A DNA stretch of 33,707 nucleotides from Opitutia bacterium (GTDB lineage: Bacteria > Verrucomicrobiota > Verrucomicrobiia > Opitutales > Seribacteraceae): NCBI GenBank assembly GCA_002692535.1, contig NZKO01000022.1, forward strand, positions 11,797 to 45,503. The letters run 5' to 3'. Each line of letters starts with the position of its first letter. Position 1 is the first letter of the stretch. This document shows positions 21,501 to 33,500 of this stretch, piece after piece. A program made the translations under genes and the position numbers. Under the pieces are notes generated by a model. The model was not told the origin of the DNA and did not search any database. It worked only from the letters and a program-made list of their open reading frames with translations.

Positions 21501-24500
21501 ACCTAGAAGAATGTTTCCGGCATTAGCCTCCAGCATAAGGGCATTTTTCCCTGTAAGATTAATCACCAAATTACCACCAAGGCGAATACGATCAAAGGTG
21601 AACCTACAGACAGAGAAAGGCCATAATGCACCCTCATTGTCTCGATAATACTTATCTTCGATAATCCCGACAGCTATGTTCTTTCCGTTGTGAATAAGTT
21701 TTGCAGAGTCTGTGTCTATGGTCAAAATTCCATTTACAAGATCAAGACCCGAAAGAAGTGAAGGAGTTTTCACCCTAATTGTTCCAAGAGTACCTTCCGC
21801 ATCACCTCCGCCACCTGTGACTAATAGATTGCTTTCGCCCAGATTTGTTATCGATGCATTTGATTCCATGAAAATACGGCCTCCGGCTCCACCGTTGGTA
21901 CCACCTGAAACATCCAAGAAGGATTTGTTTGTGAGCAGAATTTCATCACCTTTCAGATGAATGGCACCTCCTGATCCCCCGGCAGAGTTATTGAAACCGG
22001 AACCACCTCCAGAGCGAATCAATGCATCCACAAGAATTTTACCACCAGAAACCAGACGAACAGCACCACCACCACCGCCTCCTCCCGAAAGACCGTTGTA
22101 ACCACCACCACCACTACCCCCGATCAAGTTACTGATCATACCATCACCATAAGGTAAACCACTGCTAAAGGTTGCACGACTTCCAGCTCCGCCATAACCA
22201 CCACCGCCCGGACTTATTCCCGGCAGACCACCACCTGGACCCCTTCCTTTACCATCCAAATCCCCACCAGCCCAACCACCTGGACCAGCCTCGCCCCCAC
22301 CTTCCGCCGAACCAGTGACACCGGATACGTCGATGGTTGTACCTATGACAAAATCAGCAGACCTTGAAATAATTTCCAGAGAATTTTCTCCCTTGACGAT
22401 CACTTCAACCTCACCAAGCAGCTCGACCTGATCAAAAACGAAACTGCAAACCTTGTAGGAATAATTGTTGCCCAAAGGATCGGTAAAGGATCTCTCAGTT
22501 ATGGTGCCATTTCTCAAATCTCCATTGCTATGTTCCCATGTCCCAAGGTCGGTATGAATGATCAACTTGCCTTTTTCGTACCTAATCCTGTCCCCTGCCT
22601 TGAATTCCTTTGTTGTCGGAGCCCAAGCGGAACCTCCGGAATTGGAAACAAAGCTACGATAAAAATAGGTCTGTCCTCTACCAAGACCATCAACTTGAGC
22701 ACCAAAATCACCGTTACTGTAAACCCAAAACTCCACTTCGCCCAACTGATGCCCCCATCCTCGATATCGAGGAAGGAGTCGAATAGCCTGAGTAACCACT
22801 CCATTCATATCAATATCCGTAAACCTACCTTGTTCGGTGAAACCAATTTCTCCAGGGAAAATTCCATGAAATTGGAAGTTGAATTCCTCGTCAGCAATCC
22901 ATACCTCCACTTCCATAAGAGAATCAGGCCTCTCAAACGGTTGATGATAAATCCTAATGTTGTTCATTTCCCGTGTTCCCCCCAAATTGAAAGTCAATTC
23001 GGGGTTTTGCTTATACCATGCAGTCCAAGTGGAACGCCATCCATCGTTGGGTAAATCCAGATCAATTAGCTTTTGAGCGGGGAATGTACCTCCAGCGTTG
23101 TTTGGTGCCGGAGTCGCAATTACGCTCACATCCCTTTCAAGTCGGCGCAACCCAACAAAAACCTCACTCATATCAATGACATTTTCCCAGAGACCCGCAT
23201 TATTTCCACCATCCGTACCGCCCCAGTAAATTTTTGCGTGAGCAGAGGAAACGCTTCTCTTGGGTGCAGATTTAACATAGGGATGACTCATTGAAAGACT
23301 CGAAACCATGCCCCATTTGTGGGCAAGGTAGCCCTCCATTTTTCTCATCACTGAAATGGGAAGCGGTTCATTGTATACCAAAACTTCAGCAAGCCCTCCA
23401 TGCCAGAATTTGTTTGAAGAACGGTCTCTGGAAAAGTTGGACGCGGCAACAAAGCCCTTTGTCCTTAGCCCAAGGATCACATATTCGCTGCTGTCATAGT
23501 TGGTGATAAAACCGTCAAGTTTATCACCATTGACCCTAAGTTCACCATTTGAAACAAAAGGATCGGTCCATTCCGGGTTCCAAACGGTTGAAGCACCTGA
23601 ATGAAAGGCATGTAGGGTGGGATGTCCCAAAATAAAACCTTGATTTGCCGGGCTCCGGTTAAGAACAAGGAAAACAGTACGGATTGTGCTTATTTCATCA
23701 AATTCTAGATAATCGCCAGTACCGTCAAACCGTAGTACGGGCATATCGTTGTTACCCAAAGCGTTCTTAACGAATTCTGGTTGACTGGCATTTACCTCCT
23801 GGGTCGCGTGGTTGCCTTGGCCTGACTTATCAATCAACGTATGAAGCGGAAAACCAAAAGTATGTGTCTCATTGAAATCACTTTTAAAGGGATGATCCAT
23901 TGGAAGTTCACCCGTTAATGCCCATTTATGGGCCAAATAGCCCTCCACTTTTTCAATCTCTCCATCTGAAAGCGGAGAAGTGAACACGAGTAATTCTCCA
24001 AGATCACCATTGGCAGTTCGCCCACCGATATTACGATCATTGGAAAAATTGGAAGCTTCCACGTTTCCACTTGTTCGTAGAGAAAGAATACTTAGCGAAG
24101 ATGGATAATCGGCATCATGCACTTCAATGGTATTTCCATTTGTCCGAAACAGCCCATTTTGAATATTGGGTGAAGTCCAACCAGAATCAAACATAAGGGG
24201 TCCTTTGTGAAAATGATGCTGATTATTGTCTCCAAGCATAAAGTAATAACCACCAGTATGTTTCCATACCCAGAAAACAGTCCGAATATTAGAAAGGTTT
24301 GCAAATGAATGGTATTGTCCATTGGCACCGCTGTATCTCATGACTGACAATCCATTTTGTGCATTTTGCACAACATTTGGAGAACCATGACGGGTCGCAT
24401 CATTTGTGTTCGTACCCTTGTTGGCCCATGTGGAATCGGCACTGGTCAGTTCACTTGCATCCAACCAGACTGCAGGAGAAAGAAAACCTGGGTTCCATGA

Positions 24501-27500
24501 AACTGGATCAGTAACCACGGCATCGTCATAATCTGAACCCCGAATCCCGTCCCCATCTGCATCAGACACATCCAACCACAAACGCAAACCCGAGTAATCC
24601 ATGGGGGTAAAATCATTATTTCCCGTATCCGTGGGGATCATACCCAAACCAGCATCCACCAATTGTCCGGTAAGTACTGCTGAATTGTTTTTTAGATTTG
24701 AAGGATCACGATTTCGAACGACGGGAACCTCAGTTGCAACTGTTAGGCCAACAGCAGTAGTTCCCTCAACTATAGCCTCACCAAAAGTTGGCCGTTCGGA
24801 TGCCCAAGGGTGATTGGAGGGAAGATCAATACCCCATTTATGAGCGAGATAACCGTCAACCAGTTGCCTGCCGTCATCTGCCATCAGACCATTGAAAATG
24901 ATGAATTCGGCAACTTGACATCTAGAAGCCTCTTGAAGATTCCCCCATGCCCCAAATGATAACTGCCCAGGGTAAAAATTCCAGTTATTCGAATTCTGAT
25001 TGTTGGCCAACTCCACTCCATCCGCATAGACGACTGAGACAGGATTTCCGCTGAGGTCTCTTCCCTCTTGTTTCATTGTCCAGATGTGAAAATCAGTATC
25101 CGAAGAGTGTCCACGGTGGACCCAACCGTTCATGAAAAAGCGACCGTTTCGGTTACCGTGATGGCCCATAAACCAGTTATGTCCCCTCGAACTGATGACC
25201 CGGTTATTTCTACCCCCAGTATACCTTGACACTCCAAATGCGGTATAGCCTCCTCCTCGCCATAACTGAAGATCATCAGTTGTGAAATCATAGGATGAGA
25301 CCAATTGATCATTTCCATCGAAATCAACGACAGGTAATCCCTTGTAACCCTCTAGGATAAGTGTGGGGTCACCTTCCTTTATGTCCATGTGGCGCGAGTA
25401 ACCGGATTTGTCGACCCAAGTTGAAATTTCCGTACCCGCATCGGCCGAATCTCCTGTTCCTGAGATGTCAGTGGCATCAAACCACATGGCCAACCCGTTA
25501 GGAAGATTCGATTTTTCAGGTTGAGTACGGGTAAAGAATTGCTTACCCGTCCAATCGAACCCTGCAGAGTTGAATGCATAGAGACGAATGTAGTAAAACT
25601 GATCCGGAGCCAATTCACCGACAGTTTGTGAATTCGAGCCCAACCCCTTTTCTCCCAGATCAAACCTGTACTTCCATTTGTACAGATCGGTACCATGATC
25701 AATTGTGTCAGCGAGTACCCAAACGGTCGGGTCCTCTCCACCCGTTGCCAATACTTCAAATGGAATTTCAAGAAAAGAGGCTCCAGCTGATTGTGGTGGA
25801 GATAGCGAAATTTCAGGAGGACTCGTCAGTACTTCAATTTGATAGGGTTGCAGGGATTGACTGCCATCATCGTAAATAGCCCTAAGCATTGGCTCATAAG
25901 TACCTGAGTAAGTTGGTGAACCAGAAAGATTACCGTCAGTGGGATTAAGAAGAATACCACTGGGCAGTCCACTTGCAACATAGGCAGTGGGTGACCCTGT
26001 CGCCTTTGCAAAGTGGGTAAATTCAGTTTCCGCAAAGATTGTAAAGTCATGGGTTGTGAGAAAACTTGGGGGACCATCCAACTTACCAGGATATGTTGGA
26101 AAAAGTGGATTTTCCATTTGATTTTGGTAGGAGGCAATTATCCAATCATCGGAGCGAACTCGACTGGAAATTCGAATTTCATCCAAAATACTTGAAATGG
26201 TTCCAGTTCCAACCAACCAATCGGACTCGATATCAGACTCAATGGATTGGGATGGATCAAAAACTCCAGATATTGCTTCTGATCCATTGACAAAAAGCTT
26301 TGCAACTCCATTTTCCTGATCTATCTGTTTGTGTAAGTGGTACCATTGGTCGTTGATCAAACCCACTGAACTTTCAAATAAAAGACCACTACTGGCCAAA
26401 GGATGTGCAAAGCCAAAATTTCCATTCTGCAAATTGAGTGCAGAGGAAATTCCGTGATTGAAAAAACTATAAGCACTCAAATCATTGGTAATGGAGGAAT
26501 CAAATGGAACTCTCCAAAAACCAGATTGTGTGGGATCGCTTGGATCAATTATGTGCCATGTCTCATCGCCTGGGATCATAATCCATGGACGCAACCTAGA
26601 TCCGCCCCCCCACTCACCATGAGCTATGGCGATCTTGTAGGGACCGTTAGTATGGTCCAATGGAATAAAACCGCTTGTAAAATTATTAATGCCTCCAATC
26701 ATTTCAGGACCTTCATTTCCGTTGAGTTCAAAAACGCCATCACGGTCCAAATCCAACCAAATGGTCGCCCGATCATCCTTGTCCGTGCAACGGAATCTGT
26801 AGGACCCTGTTTCGGGAGGGTGGAACATACTCATAAATAGGGTCATGTAGTTGTCATTGCGGTTGATACCTATGTTGGCGTCACGAAAATCAGTATCTCC
26901 GCTAAGATAAAGGCCTTGGCGCGGACCATCCTTGTAAAGTCTGGCTCCACTCGGACGAAGGTCGATGAGTTGATTTATGTCGTTAAAGAAACGGTCATTG
27001 GGAACTTGTTCGTACCCTTGAGCATAAAAACTGTCGATAACTTCCGAATCAGGCTGATTCTCCAAGTTGGCCCATATCGAAAATGAAAAACTTTCTCGTC
27101 CAAGATCATTCAAGGAAAAGGATTTGGGGATCTTAATGAATTGATCACTGCCACCATAGAGACTGCGACCGCTTCCGAACTTACCATTTCGTGCCGTAAC
27201 TCCACCAACATTCGTTGCATGATTCCTGTAGGATGACGAATCAGTCAGGATATCCGTTATGTCCATAGGGTACAGATGCCATACACCACGATATCCGGCA
27301 CTCCAAGTTGAACCGTCCGTGGAAGACAATGGTGTAGTGTCTGCAAGCTGGGGATTTCCCCAATAAGCAAAAATTGATTTATCAGAATTTAACTCTGCGA
27401 CTCTAACCCAAACAATTACCGTGTTTTGTTCAAAATCGATCGTTTCTATCTCGTAAGGAAGATCTCTTCCTGTTTCATCATAGAACCTTAGGTCATTGCA

Positions 27501-30500
27501 CTGATCCGAGGCAAAGCTGTTAACGCTGAAGTTTGCGTCCATCAACTGATCCATTCGCACAAGCATTGGAAAGTCATGCAAAGTTTCGGTCCCGGTATAT
27601 CCGGACAAACTCATTTCAATGGAGTGACTGAATGAGTCTACCTCGGAAATCTTAAGGGAAACAATTTGCTGACTGTCACCAAAACTATTGGAAGCGGTAA
27701 CGGTTATTTGGTAGGAACCACCCTGCAAGGGAACACCACTAATTTCGCCAGTGGTCGAATTCAGATCAATTCCAGCAGGCAATCCAACTGCTGAAAAGGA
27801 ATCTGCAGAGGGGAATACGGAGATAAGATAGGAAAAGGGCTTCGCTGGATCGTTCGCATAGCCTTGACCAACCTGATCGGCGATAATAACGGGTGGACCT
27901 TCCACAGTTGAAAAAGAGAGGAAATCGGATACGGGATCAGGCCGTTGGCTTTTGTAAGAGGCCAGTATTGATTCCGGCGACTCCATAAAAAGACCGATTC
28001 TAAATTCATCAACAAAACCGTTCCACCATAAACCTCCAAGCCTGCCAGACCCCAAACGAAAACTTTCCACAGGTCCACCAATAGGACGGGTATCATTAAA
28101 TCCCTCATTAAAAAGCTCGCCATTTTTGTAAACTCTCATGATTCCGAGCTCGACATCCTTTTGGAGCGTCCAATAGATCCAGGCACCCAAATAGTTCGAG
28201 TCCTCCTTATCCAGTCGATCGTATTGATTATTCATCCCGGCATCCCAATAAAATCTAGAATTTGACCATGGAAAATGGACGTTTAAGTGCCTGCCCAAAG
28301 CAGAACCTGATTCAAAGAGGGTTGAGTTTTTAAGACTGGCGAAATTCCCGTAAGTCCAGAATGAAATAGTCAATTGCTCACTACCTGTGGGGGGATGAGA
28401 ATCGAGGGGCAGCTCCAAGTAGTCGTTTTCACCGTCAAAAACAACTGCGTTTCCTACTACACCTTTTGTTCTCACTTCGTCCATATTATGGGGAGTGGCA
28501 TGGAAACTACCACGCGAGTCACGAAACAATGAGGGATCATCTCCATCCATGTGCCATACGGCTCTGTATTTTTGCCAGACAGTACCGTCCCGACTGTAGG
28601 AAGGTTGCTCCTTGTAGTTGGGATTACCCCAGATTGCACGAATGGAGGTGTTTTTATCCAACTTTTCCAATAACACCCAGAAAGAAGACTTGCCTTGAGG
28701 GTTCCAAGTTATGGTTTCGTAGGGCAGTTCACGAACACCGTCGGAAGATAAGAATCTCAAATCATGCCCAAAAGCCGATGAGAATTGCTCGTAACTGAAT
28801 CCAGAAATCGATGTGTCAAGTTCGATGTAAACGGGAAAATTCTCAATGATCTTGTTTTCCGCATAACCTGGAAAATCAACTTCTACGCCATAAATCCAAG
28901 GACGGTAGTCTTTTACATCAAAAACCACATTTTGCTCAAGGGAACCAGCAGAGTTTGATGCTTCAAACCTTGAATAGTAAGTACCCATTGCATTAGGATT
29001 TCCTGATAGAATTGCAGTAGTAGGATCAAATGTCACTCCCGGTGGGAGATTATAGGCCAAGATTTGATCAAACGGTCGATTTGTGGGCAGGGTAACCGCT
29101 AAACTTTGCTCAAACAAAAGAGAATAGGGCGATTCGATAAGTAACTCGGGGCGGTTTTCAAAAATGGGTCTTTTGGATTTGTAGGGATGGGCTCCTGGCA
29201 TGGCGTCGGTCAATGCCCATTTGTGGGCAAGATAACCTTGTATCCTGTCAACGTCTTCATCACTAAGAGCAACGTCATAGATAATGATTTCTGCTATTTC
29301 CACATTGGAGTGAGAAACAATTGATCCATTTTGACTTCTGGCAGCTATGACGAGGTCGTCATCAGGTGCTGGAGTAATAGATCCGGTGTCCAAAACCTGA
29401 AATTCCAAATTACCGTCCGCCCACTGTGCCTTTCTGACTTCGGACTTTCGCATGGCCCAAACATGGGGTTCTCCGTTAAGGGGAGTTCCTCCCGAACGAT
29501 TACTCCAATCGGATGTTCCCGTAACCGTAAACGCTGCGAAATCGGTATTGACCCTCCTGAACTGCCAACCCATTTCATTCTCTCCCCGTTTGGAAAGAAC
29601 CGGTCGCCAATTGCCCGTGTTATGTCCCTGGGCAACAATGAAAATTGTTCCTTCTTCTCCGATATCAAAAGCATCGGAATCTTCAACACGAAGGTATTGA
29701 CCATTGCCATCAAACTTAAGGGTTGTCAGACCGTTCCAACGGTTGACCTGCAGACTGGGACCATTTCCGTTTCCTGCATTCCGCGAATTCCCTGATTTGT
29801 CTCGCCAAAAGTCGACTCTGCCCCCAAAGGGTTCATTACTTGGATCACCATCTGCATCAATGTCAGATGCATCCAACCAAAGCAGCATTTCACCAGCTTC
29901 GACAGAATTTTTTCCAAAATTGAAATCACCAGTTGAAAAAGTTGAAACCTCTGACCAAACTTTACCTGCTGAATTCTCCGCAAGAATTCGAAAATGAAAA
30001 ACTTTCCCGGATTGAAGCCCATCCAGCGAATACTCAAATCCACCGATTGGCTTAACACCCAAATCTATTGAGGCATCCCAGCCTGTTGAAGAGGCATCAA
30101 TATTGGTTACCTTACCCGCATCCTCATCTCCCCAAAAGATTGTAACAACTGGATCTTCACCTCCGAGAACTAAGGTCTCCTCAAGATCCCCGGAATAAAT
30201 AATTTCAACTTCATCCTTTGTCAGAGCACGGTCATATACACGCATATCGTCAATCATTCCCAGAAAGTACTGATCATTCCCCCAGTTACTCCTTCCAATG
30301 TATTGTTGCGTACGTGTAACAGACTGTGGAAGATGACCCAAAACTGCACCCTTAAGTTGTCCATTGCGGTAGATTTTCATCAATCCGGAATCATCAACAG
30401 TTGCCACAACATGTTGCCATTCGTTTAGTGTCCAGAAATCCTGAACGATCAATTGCCGACTATTACCTCCACGGCGAATGCTCCATTCCACTTCGTTGGA

Positions 30501-33500
30501 TGTACCACGATTTGCAACAAGTAGATTGTGGTTGTTTGCTCCATTTGCAAAATCGAACATTCTTTGCCAATTCCCAAGGTTCTCCTTATATGCCCAGGCG
30601 GAAAAACTTGTCGCACCCTCAATCCTAAAGGCGCCCACTTCAACGTAAGCCTGATTGCCACCGTCAAACTTTAACGCCGTACCATATTGACCCCCCATAC
30701 CCTGATGCCATGTGGCTCCACCATAGACTTGGGCCACAGAAGAAAATCCAGTTGAATCGTAAGCCTCGGAACCAAGAGCTTCGTCAAACTTCCAGTGAGC
30801 GATCAAGTCTTTGGAAACCAATGGTGTACCTAGACGAACTACGACAGTCTCTCCACCATTATTTGTGATTTCACCGCGCAAAACTGCAGAGTTTGTAGTT
30901 TGATTCACGGCATTGGCTGGATTCATGGAAGGCGTGGAAACAGTCCTAAACTGACCACTGGAATCAGACCAATCAGAGAACGAAGAGCCTTTTGCCTGGA
31001 CCTGATAATAAATGGTTTCACCGGTCTCAAATCCACCCACTTGAAGACTACCAAAGCCTGCAGACTGAATTCCAACACTCAGTGAATGATCCCACAAACC
31101 GGAATTTTCACCGTGGTCGAAGGATCCCCAATAAAGAATAATTTCCGGTTCTGGACCATCATAGGAGACCAGCTCATAGGAAAGAGTTGCATTTGTATCT
31201 GTAATACCTGTTGCGGGTCTTGTTACAACGATGGGAGGAACCGCCTGATTGCCGGTTGTAAAGCTACGAACAGCACCGGCTCCAGCAAGTAATTTAATCT
31301 CAGATGAATCGAGATCATCATAAAACAACTGAACACGATGCATCTCCCCTGTAAAATCTCCCCACCGCTGGCCAGTTGGACGGGCAACACCAATGGAAAG
31401 TGGAGAAGACCCACTGCTTTCTAGCCTACCGTTGTATTGAGTCCATGTATTGATCTTGGCGCCGTCTAGGTAAACAGTCATCTCAGAACCATACACCAGG
31501 GCCAAATGATACCATATTCCATTGCTTATTCCGGCTTCAACACGAACGGTCTGGTCAGTTGCAGCCGTTCCCGAATCAACATAAATTTCAATCTGAGATC
31601 CTTGGGTTCCAATTTCGAAATTATCATTACTGCGAGCGCTCGATTGTGCAACCAAGACATTGTCTATGCCATGATTGGTTGGCCGAACAGAGCTATCCGA
31701 GCTACGCTTGAACCACAGTGATAGTGTGAATCTGTCAATCTGATCCATTTCATCGATGTCACCAAGGTTCACATAATCGTTGTCTCCATCAAAATGTAGA
31801 ACCTGTCCTTTTTCGGAATCCGTTGCCGACACAGCTCCAGTAATGCTTCCGTTAATTCCGCCAACCTGATCCAACGCAACAGATCCCGTGTCATTGAGCT
31901 CCCAAAAATGCAATGGAATGGCAGAAATGGAATCACCATTTGAAACACCAGCGGTGTTTTCCAGTTTGGTTTGGTAATAGTAGGTCGTGGAAGAATTCAA
32001 GCCGGTCAAAAGTATCGATTCGCTCCCAATGTCTGTCACCACTAACTTGTTGGTCTCAGACGAAGCCAAAAGGGATGGATCAGTACCCCAGTAAAAGGAA
32101 AGGTTACTGTCCATACCGCCCAAATCGAAAATTTTCGACTGTAATCTGGCGGATGTGGAGCCCACTTGGGTAGCTTCTTCAGTCTGTGCACGGGGTGGAG
32201 TTGCCAAGATTTCCAAGTTAAAAGTATCGGAAACATTTCCCCATTGATTTGTAGCTGTAACTGCAACCTCATAATTACCTGCACTTTCCGGCGTTCCGCT
32301 TATGACAAATCCAGGCTCTCCCAATGGCTTGCTGTTTTTGTAAGGGTGCACATCAGACAACTCTTCGTTTAAGTTCCACTTATTTGCCAAATAACCCTCA
32401 ACCTTCTGCTTCTCAGACAGATCAAGAGTTCTCGGATAGAATAAGATTTCACCAACCATCAACTCGGTATCGCCATTGATACGATCAAAGATGGCTTCAG
32501 GTCTCCAATTGCCACTGACATTTGTCGTAATCACATCACCATTTGCTCGAATCTCATAACCATATCTTGAAACAGTCCATGCGATCAGGGATTTCATTTG
32601 AGAGGAAACATTAGTGTTCAATGAAGGATTATTGTCGTTCCATCTTTGCAAACCCCATCTTCCGCTACTGATCATTCTCCAACCTTCAAAGGTAAACAGC
32701 TCTCGATCGGGGAACGATAAACCTGTCTCATACCCAACAAGAAAAAGGGTCATGGGCATACTTACCCCATCAGGAAGTCTCAATGACTTACCGTAATTCA
32801 GATGGACCATTTTCATACCTGTGTTTGGATCAAAAGATAGAAGGGGTCCATTTTCATACTCACTCTCTGCATCTCTTTGATTTACGGAAAGGTCTCTCCA
32901 AAGCCTAATCCTTTCAGGATCATACTGATTTCTGACTGTTGCGTCAAAATCACCAAACCCTGAATTGTAAAGATCAGCTACCTGAGAGGAATTAACTTCC
33001 ACATCATAAATACGAAAATCATCGATGGAACCATTAAAGTCTCCCCACTGATCTGAGAATATCCTACCCATGCCCAATGAAAGCGGAGAATCTCGTGAGG
33101 AATCTAGCGGTCCGTCATAGGGCGTTCTCGACAGTCTTTGAACTCCATCAACAAATACTTTCAGTCCGTTACCGTAAGTGAGCACAAGATGATGCCAAAC
33201 ACCGTCTGAAATATTTGCTCCATTCGTTGCATAACGAGAATCCTGATTACCGCCTCCGGAGTCCAGATATACTTCGATTTCGCTTCCTTCACTACCTATT
33301 TCAATGTTGTCGTTGTCGTAGGAACTTGATTGAGCAAGCATAAGGTTGTCAATCTGATGATTAGTTGGAATGCCAGGAACCTGATTATGCCTTTTGAACC
33401 AAAAGGAGATTGAGAAAAATTCTGGACGGTCCATGTAGGAAACTTTTTCAAAAACCATTCCATCATTGCTTCCGTCAAAAGATACCGAACCACCTTTCTT

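Noticed and set aside
20120-22605. Glycine-rich region as a CRISPR array, collagen-like repeat or PE_PGRS-type protein
   Set aside because: There are no regular DNA repeat units or spacers and no strict G-X-Y periodicity, and each block has a conserved non-Gly strand region with a Cys motif.
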